From: Theobroma cacao
Taxonomy: Eukaryota; Streptophyta; Magnoliopsida; Malvales; Malvaceae
Direction of reading: 5' to 3'
Assembly: GCF_000208745.1 (NCBI RefSeq)
Contig: NC_030852.1
Coordinates: 34,208,159-34,272,158, forward strand
DNA length: 64,000 nucleotides
Of the stretch, positions 1-11,983 are shown one piece after another. Both the position numbers and the translations under genes were made by a program. The notes beneath the pieces are model-generated. The model did not search any database, was not told the DNA's origin, and saw nothing but the letters and a program-made list of their open reading frames with translations. Positions within the stretch are counted from its first letter, which is position 1; each line of letters opens with the position of its first letter.

Positions 1-228
1 ACCTGTCAGCATCCTCCTGCTCTTTCCAGAACAATCCTTCCAAAACCCTAATATGATAGCCTTAAACAATAATTAAAAACATTAAAACACATTAATTGTT
101 TATTATAATTTAAATAATCCTCCACCATGAAAAAATAAAATTAGATAAAATAAATAAAAAAGAAATTAAGGACCACCCATTTTTGCTTCGGACCAAATAA
201 TACAAACCTGACACTACAGTATCCCATC

Positions 229-235
229 TATAAAG
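229..235 (+). promoter_or_regulatory. TATA box of the PIP1 aquaporin gene
   Basis: TATAAAG lies about 125 bp upstream of the aquaporin ATG at 355. This leaves room for a leader of about 95 nt, which is normal for a plant gene. The leader is purine-rich (GAGAAAGAGAGAAAC). The call rests on motif and spacing only. Confidence 0.55.
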
Positions 236-354
236 TCACCATATTCTTCAGCTTTCTCTCATCAGCTCTCATTTGCCTTGGGTTTACTCCTGAGAAAGAG
301 AGAAACAAGAAAGAAAAAGCTTCAACCTTTGCTTGTTGAGTGGGTGAAAGAAAA

Positions 355-2864
355 ATGGAGGGCAAAGAGGAGGATGTTAAGCTAGGAGCAAACAAGTTCC
401 CAGAGAGGCAACCTATTGGGACATCAGCCCAGACAGACAAGGACTACAAGGAGCCACCACCAGCACCATTATTCGAGCCTGGTGAACTCAAGTCATGGTC
501 TTTTTACAGAGCTGGCATTGCAGAGTTTGTGGCCACTTTCTTGTTCCTTTACATCACCATCTTGACTGTCATGGGTGTGTCTCAGTCTAAGACCAAGTGC
601 AGTACTGTGGGTATTCAAGGCATTGCTTGGGCCTTTGGAGGCATGATCTTTGCTCTTGTCTACTGCACTGCTGGCATTTCAGGTCACCTTCCTTAAACTT
701 GTAATGGATGGTTTGCATATTTTTTGGTTTCTTTAGCTAATTTTTCAAACCCCAAAAAACAGTTTTAGACTTTGGTGTGTTTGGCTAAGTACAGAGTTTG
801 AACTTTTTTCTTTCATATTAAAGCTTAGGCTAACCTAAGTTCTTGAGGGTGCTTTAAAATTCTTTTGTAAAAGATGTTTAATAACCAGATCTGTATTTTT
901 TTGGTAACTTCAGGTGGACACATCAACCCAGCTGTGACCTTTGGGTTGTTACTAGCAAGGAAGCTGTCCCTTACGAGGGCAGTCTTCTACATCATCATGC
1001 AGTGCCTTGGTGCCATCTGTGGAGCTGGTGTAGTCAAGGGATTCCAAGGAGACAGCCGATATGAGATGTTGCGTGGTGGAGCTAACGTTGTGAACCATGG
1101 CTACACCAAGGGTGATGGTCTTGGTGCTGAGATCATTGGCACTTTTGTTCTTGTCTACACCGTCTTCTCTGCTACTGATGCCAAGAGAAACGCCAGAGAC
1201 TCTCATGTTCCTGTATGTATTATTATTTCTTCTTGTCCTTTTTGTGCTTTACTTGGCTCTTAATTTAAATGACATAGATTCTCTGCTTTTATTAATCACT
1301 ATCTTTTGCTTCTCATAACTTGATTTTGCAAGAACTATTATTAATTGTAGTGGATCTAACCATCTGTTTGGGTTCTAGAGATGTCAAGTCCCTTTCAGTG
1401 CCTAACCACCATTATAACATATAAATTGGTTTTAAGGTGTGAATAATATATAGTTTTTTGAAGTTTTACCTAGGTTCTACTCCAAACCAAGTTGTTGAGG
1501 AGATTTTTTTTAAAAAAATAGAAAAGAAAAAATATTGAGACTGAAGTCCTCTTGTATGAACCCCTTGATGATACCCTCACTCAACTCCATGTGCCCCCTT
1601 AGCCCCTCTCCAGTTTATGGAGACCTACATATATGTTAGTTTTATGTTTGTTAGATGCCAAATCTAGCATCATGCTAAATGGCCATCTTAGTCTACCACG
1701 ATTCTTTGATAAAAGATAAAGAAGTCTGTTGGTACTACAACACAAACATTACTTTTGTCAAAATAGTGGTGAGATAGGCAACATTGTTAGTGGTGGCCAT
1801 ATGTTAGTGATGCTAGAATGATTCTTCCTCTAGAGTTTGTGTTCTGTTATGATATCTTAGAGAGACAACAAATGGGTTTAATGATTAGCAAAAAAAGGGG
1901 GATATGTTGGAAATTGGAGAAAACAGAGGAAAGTAGAAAGGGAGAAAAAGTTTGATTTCAATATTCAAGCATTCAAAGTCTAAATAAAAATGATAATAGT
2001 AAATATATTCATAGTAAAGTAGCTATGAATACTTACTAATGTTATTTTTGCCTTCTTTGGGTGTTTCGCTATTGAATAAGATAATTCTCTCAGGTTTTCT
2101 CTGATTCTGTTCTTTTCTACTTCTCTATTGTCCTCTCCTCACCATGTGTACATAACATTTCTAAATCAAAATATTGGAAAATAAGTGAGATACAGTTTGT
2201 GCATTCCGGAGTTAGGTGGGATTTATTGAACAATGTGTCCCGAATCCTTTTTTATGCTGATGTGGCAAGAATTTAGTACTTTGACATTCTTATTTTGCAT
2301 TTTGTGTGCTTGAAACTAAATACTAGTCACATTATGCTGAAAAAGGATTCGGACTCAATTGTCTAATATCCTCTACTCTCTCGAAGTGTGCATAATTTTA
2401 GCAAGTAGAAGGCTTGCTTGACTTTCTAAACCAAAGCACTATAGTTGGGGAGGGCTTTTTTAATGTATTTCTTGCAACCACATTGCAGATTTTGGCTCCC
2501 CTTCCCATTGGGTTTGCAGTGTTCTTGGTTCATTTGGCCACCATTCCCATCACTGGAACAGGTATTAACCCAGCCAGGAGCCTTGGAGCTGCCGTCATAT
2601 ACAACAAAGACCACGCATGGGATGACCATGTAAGTATCTTTCTGGCATTTACCATGCCTTTCTCTTTGTTCAGGGGGCTAGAGTTTGTTAAAAAAATTTG
2701 GCATTTACCATGCCTTTCTCTTTGTTGAGGTGACTAGAGATTGTTAAAAAAAATTTCTCTGACTGCAGTGGATTTTCTGGGTTGGGCCCTTCATTGGAGC
2801 TGCGCTTGCTGCAATTTACCACCAGATAATCATCAGGGCTATTCCTTTCAAGGCCAGAGCCTGA
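355..2864 (+). CDS. PIP1: PIP1-type plasma-membrane aquaporin
   Basis: The product is a plasma membrane intrinsic protein of the MIP superfamily: a tetrameric channel for water and possibly other small neutral solutes. Exons are 355-682, 914-1212, 2489-2629 and 2769-2864, giving 287 residues, the usual PIP1 length. The start at 355 gives the PIP1 N-terminus [11 protein letters not shown]. The first NPA box (N114-P115-A116) sits in [14 protein letters not shown] and the second (N236-P237-A238) in [11 protein letters not shown]. By spacing, F94, H224, T233 and R239 form the water-selective aromatic/arginine filter. Six membrane helices are expected. The long N-terminal tail and short C-terminus (KARA) indicate PIP1 rather than PIP2. 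The four-exon structure is typical of PIPs. Intron 2 (1213-2488) carries a retroelement fragment and intron 3 a 56-bp tandem duplication; neither disturbs the frame. The isoform number cannot be assigned. Confidence 0.96.
1905..2157 (+). mobile_element. degenerate copia-like LTR (3' end) in aquaporin intron 2
   Basis: A polypurine tract (AAAAAAAGGGGGA) at about 1890-1902 is followed almost directly by TGTTGGAAATTGG at 1905. The segment ends in AACA at 2157, so it has TGTT...AACA inverted ends as in LTRs. This PPT-LTR arrangement is that of the 3' end of a Ty1/copia-type element. Upstream sequence from about 1700 (short ATG- and GTTAGTG-rich stretches) may be leftover internal region, but no intact reading frame is visible. 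There is no second LTR and no obvious target-site duplication, so this is a relic. A chance resemblance is possible. Confidence 0.45.
2644..2755 (+). repeat. 56-bp tandem duplication in aquaporin intron 3
   Basis: Two near-identical units, 2644-2699 and 2700-2755, each begin GGCATTTACCATGCC and end in an A-run plus TTT. They differ by a few substitutions (for example TTCAGGGGG versus TTGAGGTGA). The second copy abuts the branch-point/acceptor region of exon 4 (AG at 2767-2768). The duplication added intronic sequence and left the coding exons unchanged. Confidence 0.85.
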
Positions 2865-5800
2865 AACGATTAATGATCATCTTGGGTCTCGCATAGTTTC
2901 TTTTACATGTTCTTCCTTTTTTGTTGTCGTCTTGCACTTTTCTACCGCGTAATTTGCATTGTGTTAATGGTGTTAATTAATGTGTGTAAATTATCTAGAG
3001 TTTTGCTGTATTGAGTTTATTAAACTTGTTAATGAAGGATTCTTTTTATCTTTCTGCTGCAATTCTCCGCAATCTCCTACTGCATATCAATCAAGCAGAT
3101 CTTATTGCCATTGTTCCTTGGTTTGTTGAATATGAGTGCAAATGATCTTAATTTCACAAATGAACGAATCAATATCTCGGAAGTGATCTCTCACCATCTT
3201 CGTCTACCCCATTGACAGTTCTCCAAATGCAGGACATGATATGAAAGGGCCTCAGTGGTGGCCGATGTCAATAAGCCTCCTCGGGTCACTCCCTTGCCTG
3301 CTAAATCGAGAGACAATGATGCTGATGGAAAATCATAGCTTGCTAATATATTGCATGCTGGGAACCCAAATTCAGCTTTTCCTGACACTTTAGCCTCATA
3401 TCGCCTAACGTAGTCAAGGTTTAAATCAATGTAAACAACGATTGATGAGAAATAGAAAATTGTATGTCTAGTTTTCAGTTTCCTTTTCTTGTTATCGAGT
3501 CCATGAGAGGGTTTGGTTGTACTGACTTGGGCTTTAGTAATACGTTTGGTTGCTGCAGGAGCCAATAATATGATTGGAAAGTATACTTTCTTTCTCAAGA
3601 CTACTGTTCTAGGAGGCTCTACACCACATAGCTTAGCTGCTTATAGATTAGGTCTGCCATTGGCTGCAGAGAGTTGGTGCCGACATAAACATAACCAGAG
3701 CGCCCAAAGCAAGCTCCAAGGCCTATGGGCTATGGCGTATTGGACGTTAGGTTGGGCTTTACCGATCCCAAGTTGCTGCCTAAGAAAGCCTAGTGACTGT
3801 GTTTAGACTTGGTTACCATCCTGTTAAATAACCTAGTTAATCAGTAAAAATAAAAACTTTTCCCTCTTAAGAAGGACTAAACTAAATCGTTTGTTTTATT
3901 CCTCCATGAGAAGTTGATAAATTTATTACATTAAAATAACACGTGATAATGTAATCCTATAACATTACTTAATAAAATTAATACATTATTTTTAAAAAAT
4001 TCTTAAAATACATCATATCATTGAAAATTTATATTAATAAAAAAATCCCTCATAATATTATCTCATTTGACTATTAAAATTAAATTTTTTTTCTATAAAA
4101 ATTTAAATCTAAACTTTCAAATTAAAAGTATGAAGATTTTTAAGCATTAAAATGTTGGTGGTGGTATAAACCATTAAACCAAAAGCATGGGTCACAATCT
4201 CATCATTACAACTGTCTTATCTATTCTCTTATAGCCAAGTCTATTAATTACAACTAATAAAGTTGGGTTAAAAGCTTAAACAAGTCCTAAATCTAAAAAT
4301 AGAGGCAGGGTCTTAGTGTCACGAGTTTAAAATTTTAATCAAATTTCGTACTACGCTCTAATATGTATTTATAAGATTAGATAAGCTTAAATGATGTTTA
4401 TTGATAATCAGCTCGAAAACGAAAAGTAAATTAACATAAAAAAAGAAATTTTAAAAAATAAATAAGTATTATTGCTTTAATGAAAAAAATAAAATATCTA
4501 AGATCTAAGTACAAAGTGGATTACTTAATTTGACAAACTTAATTTGATATGTACAAGTAAAAGTAAAAATAAAAATATTTAATCTAAACTTTTTTGAAAT
4601 AAAAAAAAAACTTTATTTTTAAAAAATAGAGAAAATTATGAGGAATAGTCTTTCTTGATAAATACATTTTAAAAATAACCATCAAAATAAATTTAACTGT
4701 TTTTAGTTATATTTAGTCATGACTTGACAAAAATACATTTGAAACTATTTCAAATAAATTAAATCATTCATCACAATTTCTCCTCATTTATATTTCTGGT
4801 TTTTCTCTCTCACCATCCCACTCTCTCAAATTTTATCGATTTCTCTATTCGACATTCGTCTGATATGTTTTCGATTTCTCTCTCCCTGCATTTTCAAATC
4901 TCTATTTCTTGCGCTTTCAAGACACCAAGCAATGATTTTGATGTGTTTGGGTAAGTGGCTATTTGAAAATTTTGATTTTTAGATATTTTGGGTAAAACTA
5001 AAATAGTATAAATGATCACAGATGTTTGAAATAACTTTTAATTGAATTAATTCGAGACCTAAATACCAATAAACTCAAAAAATTGAAATTTATAAACCTA
5101 GATTTTCAATGAATATTTTTTATTTTTAGTTGAAATAAGTGTTTTAGGTAAGAAAATTTATAATTTGATTTATGAAAATATGTTAAAAACACTTTAATCG
5201 GTGCCAAATTATAAAAAAAAAAATGAAGAGAGCTGAGAGGATTTGAAGTTTTTGTTCATAAGTAACAACAACATTTTAGACATTAAAGTGTAACAAAATA
5301 TTTTTGAATATGACATGTAACAATAATATTTTTTCAACATGACGTGTAACAACAGTATTTTTTTTTCAACCTGACATGTAACAACTTTTTTTAACCATAA
5401 CGTGTAACATATTTTTGTACATGACGTGTAACAATAATATTTTTTTCAACATGACGTATAACAATTTAATTATGACGTGTCACATATTTTTGTACATGAC
5501 GTATCACATATTTCTGTATATAATGTGTAACAACCTAATTATGACGTGTGACGTGTAATAACCTAATCATGACGTATAACATATTTTTGTATATGACGTG
5601 TAATATTATAACGTATAATTTTATTAAAGATAAATTTATCTAATTTAATTAAAACTAATTAAAATTATAAAAAATATTATTTTTAAAAATTATTTTTAAA
5701 AAGCTCCTTAAAATACTTTACTTGCTATCAAAGTGACAGCTAATGAACCCGTGTATGAGGATTGGCTCGACAACCTATACGGGCTAGAGTGACGAAATTG

Positions 5801-6082
5801 CAAACCCTGGCATTTGGAGCAAGAAAATCAATATCATTCGTAGTTGGCAATCTCGTAAAAAAAAAATAATTTGTTTAGTTGTAGAGTGGGGCCACTCGGC
5901 CTCTGATTGTATGATATATCATGATTTCCATTGATCATTTTTTTAAAGAAGTTATCGGTCAAAGCGTCCAGGAGGAGTATATATTGATATGGGCAGCGGC
6001 GCAATGAACCACAAATGGCCTTTGGGTTTTTGGCCGAGTAACTGCTAGGCAAGTGAAGTAAAACTAATCTGCAAAAGTAAGC
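2865..6082. other. intergenic: aquaporin 3' region, AT-rich DNA, short-repeat cluster
   Basis: The first roughly 250 bp should hold the aquaporin 3' UTR. Two open frames near 3191-3806 (one per strand) match no family I recognise and look like chance ORFs. From 3900 to 5700 the DNA is very AT-rich and includes the TGACGTGTAACA-like repeat cluster at 5309-5625. The last 300 bp lead into the dehydrogenase gene. No RNA gene was seen. Confidence 0.6.
5309..5625 (+). repeat. cluster of ~13 degenerate TGACGTGTAACA repeats
   Basis: A 12-15 bp motif close to ATGACGTGTAACAA recurs about every 20-30 bp, with variants TGACATGTAAC, TAACGTGTAAC, TGACGTATAAC and TGACGTGTCAC. T-rich runs (TATTTTTTTCAAC, ATATTTTTGTAC) separate the copies. 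The spacers vary in length and the units are diverged, which argues against a simple satellite. The core overlaps TGACG and ACGTG elements bound by plant bZIP factors, but the cluster could equally be the subterminal repeat block of a decayed DNA transposon. Confidence 0.7.
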
Positions 6083-9078
6083 ATGTGGATTTTCGGGTGG
6101 AAAGGACCATCTGGGTTCTCTGCTTCTTCTACAGCAGAGGAAGTTACTCGAGGGATTGATGGAACTGGTCTCACTGCCATTGTTACAGGTTTTTTTTTTC
6201 TTCTTTTTCTTTCTGTTATTTGGGCTCCCTTTTGATCTGGGTTTTTGTCTTGTCTTTCATCTTTGCCGTCTATTTTCTTAATCTAAACTTCTGTCTGGTC
6301 GGTTGGATGGTTTTGGGGAAGTCTTGCTTTTTACGGAAAAACCGAGTAGGTGGATCATTTATGTTCAGTTGAGAGGTCCCCCCAATTACACAAATGGAAA
6401 GATCAATTGATTATGTGACAAGAAATAATTTTTTACTCTGTTGAGAGAAAAAGAAGTGAACTTTTTTCTGATGAACTTAATCCCCGGTTGTCTGGTTCGC
6501 CATAATTAGTGAGCTTGGTGACGATATAATTTTTTTTGGTTGCAAATTTTTGGGTTTTGCCAGTTAAAATTTACAATGATTTATGAGATCTTTCTGGCAT
6601 ATGAGAGTGTGTTAGTCTTTGTTATTTAAAAGAAAACCACTTTCCCGAAAGAAAAGAAAAGAAAAGAAAAGAAAAGAAAACCCTCAACTTCTTGCTTGAC
6701 ATAACGCGTTTAAATTTATAAGACGAGACCCATACTGTGGGTCTTTTCAAACTTTTCATGTACTTCTCTTAGTTACATATCCAAGTGCTCATGTCAGTTC
6801 AAATTTCAGGAGCATCAAGTGGTATTGGTGTAGAGACAACACGTGTTCTTGCATTGCGTGGTGTCCATGTGGTTATGGCAGTAAGGAATGTGGATGCTGG
6901 TAGGAATGTCAAAGAAGCAATACTCAAAGAATTACCTGGTGCTACGATTGATGTGATGGAATTAGATCTGAGCTCATTGGCATCAGTAAGGAAATTTGCA
7001 TCAGAATATCAGTCCTCAAGTCTTCCCTTAAATCTCCTCATGTAAGAACTATAAACTGCTGCAAGTTGAATTACTTATGATTTTTTTCTTCTAATTTCTG
7101 ACACGTGCATGTGGATATGTGCTTTTATGTGCAGTTGTATATGAATTAACTAATATTCTTTTGTGCTTACGATTGCAGTTGTTATTGCTGTTTTCTTGTT
7201 ACTTTATCAATTAGTATTTCAGTCTGCTTGTACATGAACTTTAGTAAAACTTTTGATGAGAGGACTAATACTCTCTTTCTTTGCTTGAAAGCAACAATGC
7301 AGGGGTTATGGCAACTCCTTTCATGTTATCCCATGACAACATAGAACTGCAGTTTGCGACGAATCATTTAGGTTAGTATATTTCATATAAGTTTGTCTAT
7401 AAGTAGTGTGTTGACAAGGTGTAAATTATTTTGATACACTTGGATTGAAAGATCGCCATGAACTGTACCTGAATCTCAAATCTAATGAGATATAGTAGCT
7501 ATTTTGCAGGTCATTTTCTTTTAACAAATCTTTTGTTGGAGACTATGAAAAACACAGCACGGGAAAGCAGCAGAGAAGGAAGGATTGTAAATTTATCTTC
7601 AGAAGGTCACCGGATTGTGTATCGTGAAGGAATTCGTTTCGATAAAATCAATGATGAATCAGGGTAAAATTGACGATAGGCTTTCACCAACTTGCTCCTT
7701 TCTGGGATGCAGAATCATGGATGAATAAGTTTGTTTTTTGGTTCCAAGATATTTATAAAATGCTTGATCATTTCTTTCTCATTTTGCTCACCAATTTACA
7801 GATACTTTAGTTGGCTTGCTTATGGGCAGTCAAAGCTTTCGAACATATTGCATGCTAAGGAGCTTGCTAGGCGCCTGAAGGTACACAATATGGTCAATTT
7901 GTGTTTGATGTACAATTTATACAATCCAAACTGAGCATTTCACAATTCTTGAATCTCGTGTCACTTAAATCACTTAATGTATTATGCAGATGCTAACATG
8001 TTGACACTAAGAAAATTGTATCTCATTATGAATTTTCTTTGTCGGCTAATTGTTCTGCCAAATTCTATTGAAAATAATTGGTCTATTGGTCAGCCGCTAG
8101 TGGTTTGAATTCGAAGTATCTGTCTCTCTATGTGTCTGAAATGGCTTTTCTTGCTGTGATTTGTTAATGTGCCTAGTGGGATCTAATCTATGAATGTTTT
8201 TCCTTTTGTTTTGATATAACTAGGAAGAAGGGGTGGAGATTACTGCAAATTCAGTTCATCCGGGAGCAATTATGACCAATCTTATGCGCCACCATGGTTT
8301 TATTAACAGTAATCCTTTGACTTATTTAAGATTTAGTTGATTTTTGACTTCTGAAGATAGTTTCGGTATATTGGAAATTCAAAACAAGTTAGATACGTCT
8401 CTTTGACTTAACCATGACATAAAATCTCTTCTAATTTAGGATCATCACTTTGGACCTATAGAAAGTCCTTAGCAGCTATTAATATTACTGTATTTATGGT
8501 TAATATAATTTTGTCGTACTATGTTACCAGCTATATCTCACACAATGCAGAATGAGATAGGAAAATATAATTTAGTAAGGACAAGATTAGTTGCTCAACT
8601 GTAATAATTTTACTTGACAGTGCTGATTACAATCTAGTAATAGGAAGTCCAATAATGTAGTGATGCTTCATTCACCATCTTGTCTAAACCCTAGTATCAA
8701 ACTGCTTGAGGTTGACTTGTGTCAACTTTGGCTTTAGATTACTGATACGATATATTGCCTTGATGCAGGCATTGGCCATATGCTTGGCAAATATTTCCTA
8801 AAAAATATTCCACAGGTATTCATTATGAATTGTGATAAGATTCATTATGATAAACAGTACTCTCCCTGCCACACGGCTCAGCTGCTTATTTGTTTTCCTC
8901 TGTGTGGTTGTAGGGAGCTGCCACTACATGCTACGTGGCCTTACATCCACAAGTTAAAGGTGTTAGCGGAGAATATTTTATGGACAGCAACATAGGCAAT
9001 CCAAGCTCTAAGGCTAAAGACGCAGACTTGGCAAAAAGGCTATGGGACTTCAGCTTGACCTTGACCAATACCAAGTAG
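6083..9078 (+). CDS. short-chain dehydrogenase/reductase, TIC32-like
   Basis: The product is a classical-type SDR, an NAD(P)(H)-dependent oxidoreductase of the plant group annotated 'short-chain dehydrogenase TIC32, chloroplastic-like'. Pea Tic32 is an NADPH-dependent, calmodulin-binding component of the inner-envelope import machinery; many relatives have unknown substrates. Eight exons (6083-6188, 6810-7041, 7292-7371, 7510-7663, 7802-7880, 8224-8308, 8769-8815, 8914-9078) give 315 residues, normal for the family. The cofactor motif TGASSGIG is at residues 35-42, NNAG at 114-117, the catalytic serine in VNLSSEG near 169-170, and Y198-x3-K202 in YGQSK. The N-terminus ([21 protein letters not shown]) has no obvious cleavable transit peptide, as reported for Tic32. 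All introns are GT-AG. Intron 1 holds an (AAAAG)n tract. The substrate is unknown. Confidence 0.93.
6646..6681 (+). repeat. (AAAAG)n pentanucleotide microsatellite
   Basis: About six consecutive GAAAA units lie in intron 1 of the dehydrogenase gene, well away from both splice sites. It is likely length-polymorphic. Confidence 0.85.
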
Positions 9079-9826
9079 TTGGTTGAGAAGGCCTTTCGAA
9101 GAGGAGTCATGCTGCTTTCTCGCTTGATTGCTTGATCTATGAGTCGAAATTATATGATTAGACTTGGGGTTATAGAAGTTTGCAGTTTAATGCCTGTACT
9201 CTTAAACCGAAACTGTGAAAAACGACAATATGTCATATTATGCAATGGGCTATGGATTGATCTATCTGAAAATGATGAGATTGTAGTAGTTTCAACAACT
9301 AGTTCTTATTCATGATTTGACTACATGAATCTGAAAACTAGTCCTTATTTTAGGTTGTGGCCGGTATAGCAGAATTTTGAGGAAAGAAAGAGATCCCGTC
9401 CAAAGAAGGTAAACCGGTGGCTAGGAAGTGTTTCTGGTACTAGAAAAGTATAGCAAGATTTGAAGAACCGTGGTAAACTACTATAAAAATCATGACCCGT
9501 GTTCTCTGTTTACTGCTGCTTTAGTACATTTAAGTTTTGATCCAGCGGAAATGACAGGTATATGTAGTTTTGATCACCACATGGCTTTTGTTACAATGCA
9601 ATGACCAGGTTTATAGTTAAGCAAGCATTCTTCACTTCCTAATTGTGGCTAAGAAGGGATCCCCAGCATAGCGTCCCACCCGATGGTTGGCTAACAATGC
9701 AATGGTTCTGAGGTACATTTTGACTCACTGGGTGGTTCGTTTGATAGAATGTGGTGGCAACCTACCAACCTTCCCTCTTGATCATCAATTTACCATGTCA
9801 ATCATGGGGTAAATTACGAGGATTAA
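9079..9826. other. intergenic: dehydrogenase 3' UTR and unassigned DNA
   Basis: The first few hundred bases probably contain the 3' UTR of the dehydrogenase. No ORF of note, RNA gene or clear repeat is seen before the transposable element that starts at 9827. Confidence 0.5.
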
Positions 9827-11063
9827 TGGTACGTTTGGTTGGCGGAATAGACAGGAATGGAATAGAATAGTTATTATGTGGGAATAGAATGAGGTGGGAA
9901 TAGAATAGAATAGTTATTACTTAGTTTGGTATGACAAAAGGAATAGAACAGGAATAATTATTATGACTTATTGTAGTGTTTGATTGGTAACAATAATTTT
10001 GGAATAAGAAAGGAATAGAAAATAAAAAGACAAAAACACCTTTTATTATTTATGTGACATTTTATTTTTATTAGATTTTTAAAATATTAATAATCTAGAA
10101 TTTAATTAAAATATTAATAATAAATCATTTAAATATTAACATTTATTTAATTTAAATATTATTATGATTAATTTTTATTTATTTTATTTTTTTAAAATAT
10201 TAATAATTGATAATTTATTTAAATATTAAAATTTGATAATTTTAATATTAATATTTATTTATTTTTTAAAATATTAATATTTTATTTAATTTAAATATTA
10301 TGATGATCAATTATTTTATTTTATTTTATTTTTGAAAATTAATAATTGATTATTTATTTAAAATATTAATAATAGATAATTTAAATATTAATATTTATAA
10401 TTTANNNNNAATTATTTTATTTTTATTTATTTTGAAAAATTAATAATTGATTATTTATTTAAAATATTAATAATTGATAATTTAATATTAATATTTTATT
10501 TATTTAAAATTTTATTATGATTATTTTTTATTTTATTTTATTTTTAATATTAATAATTGGTAATTTAATTTACAATTTAAATATTATTATGATTTAATTA
10601 TTAATATTTTTTATCTAATTTAAATGATATTATGGTTTATTTATTTTAATTTATTTTATTTTTAAATAGGAATAATTTATAATTTATTTATTAATAATTG
10701 ATAATTAAAATATTAATATTTTATTTATAATTTAATATTAATATTTTATTAAAAATTGGAATCAAGTGAGAGAAAGAGGAGAGAGAGAAAAATAATATTT
10801 TACACAAATGAAGTTGTAATTTTTCAAACTTGTAAGAGGTATTTTTGTCTTTATTAATTTTTAAATTTATTCTTCAACCATGAAATAGCTAATACCATGG
10901 GGGAGGGTGGTATTAGCTATTCCTTGGTTTTGAAAGATTTTGAATAATAGCCATTCCTATGGAATAGCTATTCCTTGGATCATTTTTCAACCAAACAAAG
11001 GAATAAAAATTCCTTGGGAATAAAGGGGGAATGGCTTAGCCATTCCCCCAACCAAACATGCTA
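9827..11063. mobile_element. Harbinger/Tourist-like non-autonomous DNA element
   Basis: The 5' end TGGTACGTTTGGTTGG and the reverse complement of the 3' end, TAGCATGTTTGGTTGG, match at 13 of 16 positions. A TAA trinucleotide flanks each side (9824-9826 and 11064-11066), the target-site duplication expected of PIF/Harbinger/Tourist elements. Both subterminal regions are rich in GGAATAG/CTATTCC units. The roughly 700-bp core is almost pure A/T built from ATTTAT, TTTAAATATTAATA and similar, and contains a 5-base N gap at 10405-10409. No transposase frame is present, so it is non-autonomous. At 1237 bp it is long for a MITE; AT-repeat expansion may explain that. Confidence 0.75.
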
Positions 11064-11983
11064 TAAGTACTCAAAGCCGGATACTAATCTATTGGGATTT
11101 TGGACAAATTGAACCTTAAGCAACAAGGAAGATATCCAGGCAAGACTATCGATTTTTCCAACATTTTAATGTCCTTAAAATGTACAACATAGTTCATTTC
11201 CCAAGGTTGGCAAGTAAATACAAGTCAAATTAGAATTTATAAATTTGCTGCCAGTATGATAATAGATACATCAATATCAGCAGCCACAATAAGTTTTTTG
11301 GCTGAGCTGCTACAGCTGATGGAAAAAAATTTTACCAGAACCAGTCTCAGCAAATTTCGCAAGCCATCTTGACAAGCCTAGATTCGGTTTTGGTTCCCCA
11401 CCTTCTGTACAAAACTTTTTTTAACCCCCACCACTGTCCTTCCACCTGTAAAAATATGTAGAGGGAGGGAAAAAATTGGAAAGAATAGCTCTTCTAACTA
11501 TGTGTTTCTTAGGTGTAATAAAATGTACAATTCTCTTTACACTAGCAGATACGTTCATTGCCGGGAACTGCTTTAACTCAATCTCCAGAGGTGAGCTTGG
11601 TTTTGAATTTCTGTCTTCACATTGCGCAGAATACTGGAAAGTGACGCAAATTGTCTATGATGGTGAAATATGTACCAGCAAGGTGAAGAGTCTCAGTCAC
11701 TGACACAAATTTGAAAATTTTATGAGTGCAGCTAACATCCAGCCTCCAACAACCTCTTGCATGCTGGTCGTTGCTTCCTGTAAAAATTGAAAACCAAGCA
11801 AAGAGACCATTCCAACGTCATATTATCTCCTTTCTGCCATTCAGACTTCCAGAACTAAGCATATATTATCTGTGTGGAAGTTGGAACCTGTGACCTTAAT
11901 ATCGATGACAGAAACAAGACTAGAGCACCCAAGAGCATCTAAAATGCCTGGACGCCCTCCCTGACAGAGGATTATGTAGCAAA
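11064..11983. other. intergenic / 3' UTR of the MAPKKK gene
   Basis: This interval lies downstream of the stop codon of the minus-strand MAPKKK at 11984. Its right part is probably that gene's 3' UTR. A 75-codon plus-strand ORF at 11476-11703 has no recognisable family and is probably spurious. Confidence 0.5.

Noticed and set aside
3191..3806. Overlapping ORFs of 135 (-) and 97 (+) codons downstream of the aquaporin
   Set aside because: No recognisable domain, promoter context or linked exons. A decayed gene fragment cannot be excluded.
5309..5625. Possible CRISPR-like array
   Set aside because: Repeat units are short and diverged, spacers are T-rich and related, and this is plant nuclear DNA.
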